From Schizophyllum amplum (Eukaryota; Basidiomycota; Agaricomycetes; Agaricales; Schizophyllaceae): a stretch of DNA of 26,108 nt. How positions within the stretch are numbered: position 1 is the first letter of the stretch; each line of letters starts with the position of its first letter. The translations under genes and the position numbers were made by a program. Under the pieces are notes generated by a model. It made no database searches and had not been told where the DNA came from. It saw nothing but the letters and a program-made list of their open reading frames with translations. The stretch spans positions 1 through 26,108 of the forward strand of contig VDMD01000234.1 in the NCBI GenBank assembly GCA_007026445.1, read 5' to 3'. Below, one piece after another: positions 1 to 9,848 of this stretch.

Positions 1-609
1 CTTCAAAAATCGAGAATCTGCAGTCTCAACTTGCATCTAGCGGGTCGGGTCAAGCCCTTCAGTACGCAGTATACGCCAGGGCGCGCAGACTGTAAACGTA
101 CCACGTGAATGATTCAGAGATACGCAGCCAGCCTGCAGCAGTGTGGGAGGGAGGTGTTACACGCGCCGCGCGACTGCAACCGAGAGTTATATAGTGTCGC
201 TGTCCTGATTCATTTTGCGGCAGAGAACGGCAGGATGTGTACGCAAAGTCGAGAGTCCAGGCCCAGGGATCGGAACGGTCAGCGACTGTATCGACAGCTG
301 TTTGTATTTGCGAACGAAGATTGGACAGCGATTGGCTGCCAGTGCGCGCGTGCCGAGCGAAGATCGATGAGGACTCAAGATGGTCGCAGCCAGCATCAGG
401 ATTGGCTGCTCTTAGCGTAAGACGGGGGGTCGAAGAAGGCGCCTAAACATCTTGTGTTCAACTTGGACGTCGGACGTGTGCATTCCCTACAGCCATATGT
501 AAGTACAGTGATGACATAATAATATTGGAGGCGGTACGTTGCCATATTCGCGGCTCGGTTTGTTCCGGCGAAGGCACTCCAGAGCGCTCGCTTCGTTGTC
601 GCTTCGCGC
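1..609. other. Left flank, no supported gene
   Basis: No reading frame here resembles a known protein or shows the intron-exon style of the rest of the window. The short frames at 109-446 overlap each other on both strands and look like chance. The stretch ends in the host sequence that was duplicated when the element at 619 inserted. Confidence 0.6.
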
Positions 610-618
610 TCACTTGCT
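610..618. repeat. Target-site duplication, left copy
   Basis: TCACTTGCT lies immediately left of the element and is repeated exactly at 1690-1698. The next base, C, is shared with the terminal base of the inverted repeat, so a 10-bp reading is possible. The 9-bp reading leaves a symmetric C...G element end and is preferred. Confidence 0.85.
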
Positions 619-1000
619 CAGGCTCCTACCCACCCGGCACGGCAGGTAGGGGTCTTATACTGAGGGAGAGGGAGGAAGACGAACATACCTAAATAGAACT
701 AGTACAAGAAGCCTGTCATTTATTTGATCCGACCCATTTCACCCTTACCTGCCTTAGCCGGCTGGACGAATACATATACAAACAAGCGGGGCCGCGACGC
801 GCCGCCGCTCCCCAAATCCGACGCGTGAATTCGCTGGCCCCGCTCGAAAACGCCGTTGAGCACAGCGGGGCGCGAGTCGCTGCCTGTAAGTTCGCGTACG
901 AGTGTATATAGTGCTATTGTAACGGAAATGGCTTTTTCCCCTCGAAAAACGAGACAGAAAATTCCGTGTTGGCAAACTTACACTGAACTTGGTGTGTTCG
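619..1000 (+). repeat. Left terminal inverted repeat
   Basis: This arm pairs with 1303-1689 in reverse complement along its whole length. Aligned by eye, the arms differ by about half a dozen short indels, such as one extra C or T in a run and a rearranged GGC-rich patch, with almost no substitutions. The minus-strand frame inside it mirrors the plus-strand frame in the right arm and is not a gene. Confidence 0.9.
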
Positions 1001-1302
1001 TGCCGTAGCAGACGACACAGGTGGTCAGGTGTCGCAAGGCAGCCTGAGAAGAGCTTACATAGAGTCCTGAGCTACTATTGACCGGCTCAGATATGACTGG
1101 GCAGCTTCAAAGCTGTGATGGGCGAGCAGGTTGTGGATGGGCACCGCATCGTTAACTCTGTCATCGCGCTATAGGGGAGCCAAATAACGTGCTTTCTGCT
1201 TCTCAGAGGCCTGAGGAAGTTCACATCTTACTTTTTTCATCAAGTGAGTACCTTGTATAGAGGATAGCGAAGGCGAGGTGGTCGAGGCCACCAGCGCAGC
1301 CG
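1001..1302. other. Element core, no coding capacity
   Basis: This is the unpaired 302-bp centre of the inverted-repeat element. No frame of useful length and no transposase motif is visible. It would form the loop of a large hairpin if the arms paired. Confidence 0.7.
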
Positions 1303-1689
1303 CGAACACACCAAGTTCAGTGTAAGTTTGCCAACACGGAATTTTCTGTCTCGTTTTTCGAGGGGAAAAGAGCCATTTCCCGTTACAATAGCACTATATA
1401 CACTCGTACGCGAACTTACAGGCAGCGACTCGCGCCCCGCCTGTGCTCAACGGCGTTTTCGAGCGGGGCCAGCGAATTCACGCGTCGGATTTTGGGGAGC
1501 GGCCGGCGGCGTCGCGGGCCCGCTTGTTTGTATATGTATTCGTCCAGCCGGCTAAGGCAGGTAAGGGTGAAATGGGTCGGATCAAATAAATGACAGGCTT
1601 CTTGTACTAGTTCTATTTAGGTATGTTCGTCTTCCTCCCTCTCCCTCAGTATAAGACCCTACCTGCCGTGCCGGGTGGGTAGGAGCCTG
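1303..1689 (-). repeat. Right terminal inverted repeat
   Basis: Reverse complement of 619-1000. It is 5 nt longer than the left arm because of net insertions in short runs, and ends GGGTAGGAGCCTG against the right copy of the target duplication. Confidence 0.9.
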
Positions 1690-1698
1690 TCACTTGCT
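1690..1698. repeat. Target-site duplication, right copy
   Basis: TCACTTGCT, identical to 610-618 and directly abutting the right element end. Removing the element and one copy restores a continuous host sequence. Confidence 0.85.
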
Positions 1699-1969
1699 CC
1701 CAGTACAAATTGCCAGTGAGAAGTAAGGCAAACATGAAATCGACGAAGACGGGACATGATACTTGTCCTTTGGCCACACACGTCTGATCGTTCGCTGGAC
1801 ATATGCATAAAATCATGTATGGTAGGACATACGGAACATGGAGGCGAGAGTGCTGCGACAGCGGGGATGCGAACGACAGCATATGCATAGCGGCGCGGAT
1901 ACAAGATGTATGCCCGGGAGGTAATGTACAAACAGCACGCCCGTACACGAAGGTACACTCGCGCAACCA

Positions 1970-2612
1970 TTACTTGCTCTTCTTGGGCGGCTCCGCGGCC
2001 TTGCTCTTCTTCGTACCCCGAAGCTGTGGAAACAATTAGGAAAGCAGATACAGAGGTGAGAACACGACGCACCTTCTTCGCGCGGTTCTTGCGCTCCTTG
2101 CGCAGCTTACGCGACGGCTTCTCAATCTGTCTGCCAAGCCAGACTGTTTGACGCAAGATCAGAGAATACCAGAAGTGCAAGATAGTAGACGCACCCGCAC
2201 TAACCGGTAGCGAGGCTCGAACTTTTTCTGGGATGGCTCATCGTCGTAGATAAGAGCAAAGCCAGTGCTGCGCCCGCCACCGAAGTGTGTCCTCAAACCG
2301 AACGTAACAACGCGCTTCTTGTCCGTCTTGTATATGGCGGCAAGACGCTCTGAGAGCTCCTCCTTGGAGACGTTCGGACGGGAGGGGTGGAGGACGTCAA
2401 CGACGAATTGGCGCCGGGCGAGGAGGCGGTTGGTAATGAATTTGCGCGTGCGCAGGGTGACGGGGGCGTTGTCGGCCTAAAAGCACTAACCGTGAGCAAT
2501 ACTGGACGCAGATCGTGTACAGCGTCTGCATCCTTGCTCGTATACCTCTGCCCCGCTCATCATCGTACTTTTGCGTTCCCGATCTCGGATGCAGCAGAGT
2601 ATTACTCACCAT
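1970..2612 (-). CDS. RPS24: 40S ribosomal protein eS24 (RPS24), one-base frameshift in exon 3
   Basis: This is a structural protein of the small ribosomal subunit. Coding exons on the minus strand are 2612-2610 (ATG alone), 2476-2195, 2143-2073 and 2023-1970. The large exon gives the family core, including [33 protein letters not shown] and EPRYRLVR. The later exons give [17 protein letters not shown] and the Lys-rich end [15 protein letters not shown], then TAA. Total length matches the family (about 135 residues). Exon 3 is 71 nt although both its boundaries are phase 0: the frame reads SGLAD at its start and IEKPSRK later, so one base is missing near 2126-2130 (the family has SGLAD-K-xEK here). 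A start codon isolated in its own exon and followed directly by GTGAGT is common in fungal ribosomal protein genes. The break is probably a consensus error. Confidence 0.93.
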
Positions 2613-3390
2613 TTTGAGCAGCTGTGCGGTCCGCGCTGCTGATGACGGCGATCAGGGAGTGTTCAGGCAGTGAACCAGCAGCGCTTACCTGTCGTCCAGG
2701 TGTCTTGAGGCTCGGGCGACGGGATAGCCAATCGACCGCAAATCTAGGATGCATCACATGATTGATGTACCGTGACCTGTGGCTTGCAAGTCGAACTGCA
2801 TAGGAATCGGCAAGTTCCGGCAGGCTTGTGTTTCTGCTCTGCTCTCTCACTCGTGGCTCGCCGTATGGTTGTTCTGTCGTCTAGCGTGAAGCCATGAACT
2901 CGTGAACTCCATATACGGACTGAATAAGGACGAGAGGTGTCTAACGCGCCCTGGTCGGGAAGGTTTGAACTGCAGATCCGCGGTTGGTTTTGCTCAGTGC
3001 AAACGATGCCACACATTCTCATTACAAAGCACCGTTCATTGTGATGAAGATAACGATGTTCTATCCATTCGCCCTCCGAACATATGCGGTGAGATGCGAT
3101 GAAGTGCCTCACTCGTGCCAGGCGCGGACTCGGCGCATTCATCCTAGCGCTGACCTTGAGCGACTGGAAATCGTCGCGATGCACTGATGATCTCGATCAT
3201 GAAATGAGGCTGGCTCAATGGTTATCTGGTGGTTATTGCGGTCTCCACCAGGAGTCAGCTAGAGCTCCAGACTCGACACCCTCAGGCGCTCGGTACGTCG
3301 GACCGGGATCCTATGTATGTACGTCAGAAATGCACGCTGAGTCAGCATCTGCGCTTGTTCTGCGCCCCTCACCAGTCACCCTCCGTGGCC
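2613..3390. other. Divergent intergenic region, no gene seen
   Basis: It lies between the divergent start codons of RPS24 and the Tic20-like gene, so it should hold both promoters. The 146-residue minus-strand frame at 2744-3184 has no recognisable domain and no supporting splice structure, and I treat it as chance. Confidence 0.5.
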
Positions 3391-4190
3391 ATGCCTTCTG
3401 AGTTCGCCTCGTTCGCGCCATATGTAAGTCACAATGTCATCCTGTAACCAATGTCTCAACTGCAAACCCCTATGAAGACCCCGCCACCAGATGATCCCTC
3501 ACGCGCCTCCACTTCAAGAGCCTCCCGACCCTGGTTTCCTAGTCACTCATCCTCAAACACCAACACAAGTTCACCCATATATGCTTCAACTTCCTACCAG
3601 TCAGGAGGTATACCAACTTTTGGGGATAGCGCATCTGGCGGTATAGGCGCTGTGGAGGAGGCGGAGAGCCAGCAGAATCAATGGGAGACGCGACATGGCA
3701 TGCGCGTCGATCTTCTAGCTGCGTTCGCATATATACTGGGACCATTATCAGGCGCGTCCTCGACATCATGGTGCATACACGGGTGTTCTGACTTCCATCA
3801 TCAGCGTTGGTCCTACTGATCATAGAAACGGAGAACGACTACGTCCGATTTCATGGTGCGCTTTCCATACATGAATAGACTTGAACGACCTCTGAATTGG
3901 ACTGCAGCATACCAATCTGCGCTGCTTACAGCCCCATTGATCCTGCTGCGCATACTGCTCTCGCTCATGCACTTCTGGGGTTTTTTGCGAATGCTATTGA
4001 CCCTCATCATACTATGTTCGCAGCTGTTCATGGCGTAAGTTGTGTCGAATACATCTGTCAGAGCCCACGCGAGCGACTGACATCATTCAACAGGTACAGA
4101 GCTTTCACCGATGCGTCCCAGAACGGCTTGGCACGATTTCAGCTGCCGTATATTGGGATTCTCGCCGAACAATGGTTATCAGAGGAATAG
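3391..4190 (+). CDS. Tic20-like / DUF4870-type multi-pass membrane protein
   Basis: Exons 3391-3423, 3478-3751, 3805-3855, 3908-4034 and 4094-4190 give 193 residues. The N-terminal ~75 residues are Ser/Pro/Thr-rich and probably disordered. The conserved part runs from WETRHGMRVDLLAAFAYILGP through ETENDYVRFHAYQSALL to YRAFTDASQNGLARFQLP, and contains about three hydrophobic helices. It resembles fungal proteins annotated as Tic20-like or DUF4870; their function in fungi is not established. Start choice: ATG at 3391 splices through a 54-nt intron (GTAAGT...GAAG) into FAPYTPPPDD; the alternative ATG at 3451 would lie inside that intron. The intron at 3752-3804 starts with GC, not GT, and only this junction restores the conserved LGPLS-ALVLLIIE. 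Confident about the family, less about the first exon. Confidence 0.82.
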
Positions 4191-4987
4191 ACGACCGCTT
4201 TCCCTGTTGGACTCCATCACATAATTTGCTACCCTCAACCGCTCTCGATGGATGGACTGAACTTTTCACATGTTCGCGCATTCCATGCACGTGAGTTGAA
4301 GGATGGAGCCTGCGCGCTTTCCATAAAGCCTGACCGGGTAACGTTCCCGGATGTCCTAGAAGACCCTACTGGCTATGACATGGTCCCTGGTCGGGCACCT
4401 GCGTGCCCTTGCTCAAAATTGCCCACTCGAAGCGTACGGGCTTTGCTGGCGCTGCCGTGGTCTTGCTGCCTCAGAGATTGTTGCGGCTGCGCCACTGGCG
4501 CCATGGAAGATCGAATATAGCCTATAGGATGTTACCGTCCTTGGTGACGCATTCCAGCGTGCGGAAGTTAAGCTCGACGCATGACTCGTCCAAAAAGTAC
4601 ATGCACACAAATACATGTCAATAACTGAATTGCCTTTTTTGGTCGTCATTGTCCCTTTGCATTGTTCGCTCCTTTCGGACGATACTTCCGCCTGCAGACT
4701 GAGACCCGCTGTCAACCTCTGTCAACCCGCTGTCATGAGGAGCATGAGACAAACACCATAGCAACACAAAATATATCCATGGAAACTGACGGCATGCAAA
4801 GCTTTTCAAATGCAGTAATTTCTAACTTCCGAAGGGGTAAGCGGGCGGTTGCTAGCAGGCGGATCGTAGCGCTCTCGAATCGATTGCAGTCGCTGGTACG
4901 ACCTACATAAGTCATGGGCTTTCCCAGCCAAATGACGCAAAACCAAACATCCACGTCTCAGTTCGCCGGCAGTATCACTCTCCAACA
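4191..4987. other. Intergenic, no supported gene
   Basis: Short frames occur on both strands around 4248-4715, but I could not join them into a recognisable protein. A minus-strand patch near 4600-4540 reads plausibly for about 25 codons and then stops. It may be a decayed gene fragment, but nothing identifies it. Confidence 0.4.
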
Positions 4988-5227
4988 ATGTTCACCTCTG
5001 CCCCGTCGTCCTTCATAACGCCTAGCACGTTCGTCACCTTCGGTATCGCAGCGGCACAGTCCCCTAGCGAAGCGTACGTGATGTATCAGGACCTGAGTCA
5101 GGTGCTCCGTCCTTCGGTCAGCCTGGCTCGCCAGCAGCAGCAGCGCAGGCCCTCGGTGTCGAGCATGAGCTCCACCTCAACCAAGGAGAAGAGCGCGTGG
5201 AGGAAGATCTTCCTGACAGGCGTATAA
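4988..5227 (+). CDS. Possible small Ser-rich protein, function unknown
   Basis: A single-exon frame of 79 residues begins after CTCCAACA. The first third reads like a real domain start (SSFITPSTFVTFGIAAAQSP, then EAYVMYQDLSQVLRP). A Gln/Arg/Ser-rich linker follows, and the end is basic and hydrophobic (SAWRKIFLTGV). Codon use resembles the neighbouring genes. I do not recognise a family. No signal peptide or membrane segment is evident. It could be one exon of a longer gene, or chance. Confidence 0.5.
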   Translation: MFTSAPSSFITPSTFVTFGIAAAQSPSEAYVMYQDLSQVLRPSVSLARQQQQRRPSVSSMSSTSTKEKSAWRKIFLTGV

Positions 5228-5797
5228 TCCATAGCCAACGATACCGCCATCGCATCGCGGTTCACAGAGTCGCACCTATATCCGCGGCCAAGCTAAGCAC
5301 AAGTCGGCATAGACACCACCACTCTGCCGGCTCTTGAAAACGGCGGCCGCGGAGCACTCCAGAGTACGATTGAGCATCGCGCTCTCGTCACGCCTACCGG
5401 CTTCCAAGCCCCCGCCTGTTCGCCTCGCGTCTTGACGGAGCCAGGACATGAGATGGAGAGCTGATGACCTTTGCCTCGCCGGTCGAGGGATCTGGAGGCA
5501 TGCCCACAGAGAGTGGCAGGCGATGCGCTGCTGAAGACCTGTCAGTGTACTGACCCGCCTACCTATGCGCTGCGACCGTATATCGACTCGCGGCACTTAT
5601 ATACGCATTTGATGTATTTTGGGCATCAATATCCAGGTTCGGTGAACTGAATGAGAAGTGACGAAGAGCAGTACCATGCGTGTGCGACATGCGAGCAAGA
5701 TGATGGGCGGGGTGCAGGGGTAAACGTGGGGGAAAGGCATAGCAGGATAGATGATGCGATTATATTGTTGTCCACGAGTATCGTCGACAACTCAGTA
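5228..5797. other. Convergent intergenic region
   Basis: It lies between the 3' end of the small Ser-rich frame and the 3' end of the minus-strand myristoylated-protein gene. The 106-residue minus frame at 5276-5596 has no recognisable domain. I see no repeat or RNA gene. Confidence 0.45.
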
Positions 5798-6211
5798 TCA
5801 ATCCCACTGTCAGAACGTAAGTTTATATGGCTGAAAGTCTAGTCGAGAAGACGCACCACCAAGCGCTCCTCCTGTCTGGGCTCTGGTGTGAACTTAGCAG
5901 GCTTATTGGCCTGCGAAGCTAGCTTGCCAGCATTCGGGTTGCTGCGCGCCACTCATTAGGCCTTATGCAACCATATGTGAGCGCGACTTACTTGCGATTC
6001 ACCCCGCGCCCCTCAGCCTGATAGGTGTCGCGTTAGGGACGGGGGCTTCGTACGGATAGAGGAGGTGTCTTACCGCCTTCGCTCGTGCCTCGGCAGCGGC
6101 CAGAGCGGCTGCGCGCGGATCCGAGGGTCTACTCGAGGTTGCGCCGCTGGAGGAGCCCAGGACCTGATGTTCACCAGTCGTATGGCTGGACTTCGAGCAT
6201 AGTGAGCCCAT
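5798..6211 (-). CDS. Small N-myristoylated/palmitoylated fungal protein, unknown function
   Basis: Exons on the minus strand 6211-6074, 6017-5992, 5941-5857 and 5806-5798 encode 85 residues. The N-terminus MGSLCSKSS has Gly2 and Ser6, which fit an N-myristoylation signal, and Cys5 could be palmitoylated; the protein is therefore likely tethered to the cytoplasmic face of a membrane. An Ala-rich segment with charged residues (AAALAAAEARAKAAEGRG) follows. The C-terminal part, NPNAGKLASQANK and EPRQEERLVWD, looks conserved in related fungal proteins as I remember them. The last coding exon is only 9 nt (Trp-Asp-stop); without it exon 3 would read on as VVRLLD. Three 50-56 nt introns with clean GT-AG ends support the model. 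The molecular role is unknown. Confidence 0.78.
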
Positions 6212-6412
6212 CGACGGAAAACGATGATGGCTCCGGACAAGGACCGAATGCCAAGATCGCACAGCACTGAGCACAAGTATTTACTTCAGTCTCCTCCTGG
6301 TCTCCTCTCTCGCAGAGTTGCCAGACGCAACATGGTTTTGCGATGAGTGCTCAGTACTCAGTACCAGTACTTGATTGCTTCGCAAGGTTCCCCTGAGATT
6401 CCTTCCATGGCC

Positions 6413-6420
6413 TATATATA
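6413..6420 (-). promoter_or_regulatory. Possible TATA box for the myristoylated-protein gene
   Basis: TATATATA lies about 200 bp upstream of the minus-strand ATG at 6211, in the gap after the next gene's stop codon. It is a sequence match only; the distance would imply a long 5' leader. Confidence 0.3.
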
Positions 6421-6488
6421 CAATACGATAATTTACAGTGCCACTGCGAGTAGGCAGGCCTACGCAGCGTGACCACACACTCGAACTT

Positions 6489-7252
6489 TCACTCTCCACT
6501 GAGAGGGAGATAGCTCGTGTTTCCTCGTCGTGACGGACTGGGAGACAGAGAGAAGCGATTGAGGCTGACGTTGTCCGGTTGCGTACGAGGTAAAGGGTTC
6601 CACGTCTGTTGCACACAAGAGGTGTGAGAAAGCTCGCATGTCCGCGCAGTTCATGCACGCACCTCCCACCAGCGCTTGCCAGAGTTCCAAGGTAATGTCA
6701 CGTCAATGCCTGCTTTGAGCATACGCCCCTTGATTCCTGCACCGAGCAATAGGCCGAAGACCGTGAGCAGAAAGAGAGTGACCACTAGTTGGTCTCGAGG
6801 AGAATCCCGCTCTGCCATGGGATCAGCAGGTATGGTCAGGCGTAGTAAGTCGTTCACGCACGAAAACACCTGGCTTCGACGTCTCCCTCCTTGCCCGTGG
6901 CGGTGTCCGGGTCAGTGTCGCCAACAGACGCGCCAGCGCAGATAGGCAGGTTTTGGTTCAAGCACCACTGCTTCGTGCAGGACAGACACGGTTGCGCGGG
7001 ATTGTCTGGAATGTCGAGGTGCAGAATTGTGTAATTGGACCCAAAGCAGATGCCTGAGTGTGTTAGACGCGTGAATTTGAGTAGGCGCCTAAATCGCGTA
7101 CATTTGCAGAAGTTAGTAGCCTCCCACTTGTTCAAGATAGCGAGCGCAGGGGACTAGGAACAAAACAGCGTGAGATGGAGCCCTTCGACAGAGGTTTGCA
7201 GGCGCACAGAAAGCCAACTGAGAAACAGGAACAGCGGCAGCAGTCGATTCAT
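6489..7252 (-). CDS. Conserved fungal secreted-entry, single-pass membrane protein (Cys-rich)
   Basis: Exons on the minus strand 7252-7208, 7153-7102, 7053-6862, 6811-6663 and 6605-6489 give 184 residues, all junctions in phase. Residues 1-20 form a signal peptide (MNRLLPLFLFLSWLS, then SPALA). The lumenal or extracellular part starts NKWEATNFCKCICFGSN and has two further Cys clusters (CLSCTKQWC and LPICAG), suggesting disulfides. A membrane helix follows at about 105-122 (LVVTLFLLTVFGLLLGAGI). The cytosolic tail includes KRWWETWNPLPRT and a Ser/Arg-rich end. It looks like an unnamed conserved fungal family, but I cannot assign a function. The start codon is 66 bp from the divergent ARP1 start. 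Confidence 0.8.
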
Positions 7253-7318
7253 GATGATGGGGAGAGGCGAGAGCACCCGATCCGCATTTGGTATCGCGCC
7301 TCTTTGTCCCCTGCTCCC
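7253..7318. promoter_or_regulatory. 66-bp bidirectional promoter/leader
   Basis: This is all the DNA between the divergent start codons of the Cys-rich membrane protein (minus) and ARP1 (plus). Both transcripts must begin within it or inside the opposite gene. No TATA box is evident. Confidence 0.6.
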
Positions 7319-8815
7319 ATGTCTGCCGAGTTCGACGACGTCCTCACTAACCAACCGGTCGTCATAGACAATGTAATACTGAAGAAAACACGCATAAGCC
7401 TGAGCTTAACTTCCTCCAGGGCTCCGGGACGATAAAGGCTGGTTTCGCAGGCCAGGATCATCCGAAATGCTTCTTCCCATCTTTGTGCGTACGTCGGCGC
7501 GCTCCTCCGGGTCGCGTGAAACATTGAGCATCGTATACAGCGTGGGGCGACCGAAGCATACGCGCGTTATGGCGGGCGCGCTTGAGGGGGACGTGTTCAT
7601 CGGCAAGCGCGCGCAGGAGTTCCGCGGACTGCTGAAGATCAAGTACCCCATGGAACACGGCATTGTCACGGACTGGGACGACATGGAACGGATATGGAGC
7701 TGGGTATATGCGGAGGAACTGGGGACACTATCAGAGGAGGTGCGACGATTCATAGCTTGTGGTGAACAGCCTGCTAACGCCGCGTCAGCATCCCGTCCTC
7801 TTGACAGAAGCACCGTTGAATCCACGAAGTAATCGTGACATTGCTGCCCAAATATTCTTCGACACATTCAACGTTCCAGCAATGTTCACGTCCGTTCAAG
7901 CCGTCCTATCATTGTATGTGCTCCGCATGCCGCCCACGCGCTCTCGCCTCATGTCTGTGGCAGATACTCCTCCGGTCGCACAACGGGCATAGTACTGGAC
8001 TCTGGTGATGGTGTCACTCACGCCGTCCCTGTATTTGAAGGCTTCTCTATGCCGCACGCTATCCGCAGAGTGGACGTTGCAGGTCGCGATGTTACTGAAC
8101 ATCTTCAACTGCTTCTTCGCAAAGCGGGCCATCATCTGCATACATCCGCGGAACGCGAAGTGGTCCGGACCATCAAAGAGAAATGCTGCTACATTCCCAT
8201 TAGCCCAGCGAAGGAGGAGAAGGATACAAACGGGCGAACAGAAGACTTCAGACTTCCGGATGGCAACGTCGTACAAGTGAGGTTATGTTGTATACTATAC
8301 GAAGTCATCTTGCTGACAGCCAGAAAGCTGGGACCGGAGCGTTTCCGCGCGCCAGAGATACTGTTTAACCCAGAAATCATCGGTCAAGAATACGCCGGCG
8401 TACACCAAGTCATTGTCGACTCGATTACGCGCGTAGATCTTGACCTCCGGAAGAGCCTATACTCCAACATCGTATTGAGTGGGGGCAGCACATTGACCAA
8501 AGGTGCGTTTTCGCCATAAATACACACGTCCGACATGAATTGATGTATATGTGGTGCAGGATTTGGTGACCGTCTGCTCAACGAAGTGAAGAAGCTCGCG
8601 TTGAAGGACATCAAGATTAAGATCTACGCACCACCAGAGAGGAAATACTCAACATGGATAGGCGGTTCCATTCTTGCGGGGTTGAGTACTTTCAAGAAGG
8701 TCCGTCGCTCTCTCGTTGCATTGTACGTCTCGCTCACATTCCTCCGTAGATGTGGGTATCAGCAGAGGAGTATCAAGAGGACCCGGATATCATCCACAAG
8801 AAGACGGGCTTCTAG
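7319..8815 (+). CDS. ARP1: Centractin / actin-related protein 1 (dynactin)
   Basis: ARP1 forms the short actin-like filament of dynactin, the dynein cofactor for microtubule transport and nuclear positioning in hyphae. Exons 7319-7372, 7420-7484, 7541-7739, 7789-7913, 7964-8276, 8328-8502, 8560-8699 and 8750-8815 give 378 residues, the expected length, with every junction in phase. Actin-fold signatures are present: [16 protein letters not shown] (nucleotide loop 1), [33 protein letters not shown] (loop 2, Asp160), [19 protein letters not shown] (adenosine site), and [17 protein letters not shown] near the C-terminus. The segments [19 protein letters not shown] and [16 protein letters not shown] favour ARP1 over actin. 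The gene is intact. Confidence 0.96.
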
Positions 8816-9848
8816 TGTGCATTTGGGGCCGTCGACTGGGCAACTTCCCTCTCCTTGTGTTGGGACTTAAGAATCATATGGCACGTGATATACCGCACAC
8901 TCATTGCTTTGTATGCTGTTCATTCGCTCATCCCCGCTATGATACCCTCTGTACTTATTCTTCTAGGTTCTTAGAGTCGTGCCATAATGAAAATCTTCGC
9001 ATAGCACCTCGATTGCCCGACTTCGTCAATTAATCGGCATGCGTAGACACAGCCAGCGCGGTTGTCAAACCGTCAGACGTCTCGGCGCTCGCTTGACCGC
9101 ATGTGGCTGGTCGTTCGCAACGCTTGCTTGTGTACACCTTCTGCGCTTTGGCGTTCTTTACGATGCAACGCCCGACGTCTCGCGGATCTTCTTGCCTGGA
9201 TGGCATGCACTGGTGTACTCAACCTCATAGAAGGGAGGGACTCACGCAACCGCAACGCCACGACGTGCAAAGCATAGAAACTGCCCTCGAGCACGAGCAC
9301 GACATCTTCAGAAAGGACTCGCCGAATTCGCAGCACTGGTGAGTAAAGTAGCCGGTCTTTAGCAATCTTGCAGTCGATGCCTCGACAAGGCATGCGAATG
9401 GCTTACTGAAGTCAACAGTGACCATTTGCGAGTACTACCCAAGACAACAGCGACTTGTGCACGGTCAGTTTCTGACGGTTCTGAGGGATCGCTCGGGTGT
9501 TACCACCACCACGGCAACAATTGAATACCAGCATCTGAGAGAGTAGCATCGCGTGGCAGTAGGATCCCTCAAGCTGGTTTGTTCACTCAATATATCACGT
9601 TGTCCGCATTCACGATTATCCCACATAGATCATAGGGCTACGAGGGCGTCGAAGCGGAAGGTGAAGCTCAGAATCACAGCGTAAGTTGAATGGCCCAGCG
9701 GCATTTGCCGAGTCATATGCAGTTCGACTTTCAGCCACTTTGGCACGCATGCACGTGACTGTGACGCCGCCCATCCGATCAGGGATAGCGAACGTCGAGC
9801 CCGCATCCTCAAGCACGTCGTCAACGTCCCCGACGACCTCAAGACAAA
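8816..9848. other. About 1 kb without a confident gene
   Basis: It holds the ARP1 3' flank and the eL15 promoter and leader. Minus-strand frames at 9225-9425 and 9073-9393 can be spliced (GTGAGT...CCAG, about 50 nt) into an ending such as ALRLRKKIRETSGVAS, which looks gene-like, but I cannot name the protein or find its start. The minus frame at 9616-9879 overlaps the eL15 leader and is probably chance. Confidence 0.4.

Larger units (their letters stand above)
619..1689. mobile_element. Non-autonomous TIR DNA transposon (Mutator-like by TSD size)
   Basis: A 1,071-bp unit begins CAGGCTCCTACCC and ends with its reverse complement, GGGTAGGAGCCTG. Its arms are about 385 bp (619-1000 and 1303-1689) around a 302-bp centre, and it is flanked by a perfect 9-bp direct repeat. 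Long terminal inverted repeats with a 9-bp duplication are the usual signature of Mutator-like elements; hAT and P elements make 8-bp duplications, and most other superfamilies differ more. No transposase frame is present, so it would need one supplied in trans. It sits about 280 bp downstream of the RPS24 stop codon, in the intergenic or 3' flank. Superfamily assignment is inference; that this is a transposon-like insertion is directly visible. Confidence 0.85.

Noticed and set aside
754..1555. Two similar frames, minus 754-975 and plus 1328-1555, beginning with the same residues
   Set aside because: They are the same DNA read from each transposon arm; they diverge only where the arms differ by indels, and have no domain.
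2744..3184. 146-residue minus-strand frame
   Set aside because: No domain, signal peptide or splice support, and it lies in the divergent promoter region.
3451..3477. ATG at 3451 as the start of the Tic20-like protein
   Set aside because: It falls within a good 54-nt intron (3424-3477), and the ATG at 3391 splices in frame to FAPYTPPPDD. Kept only as an alternative.
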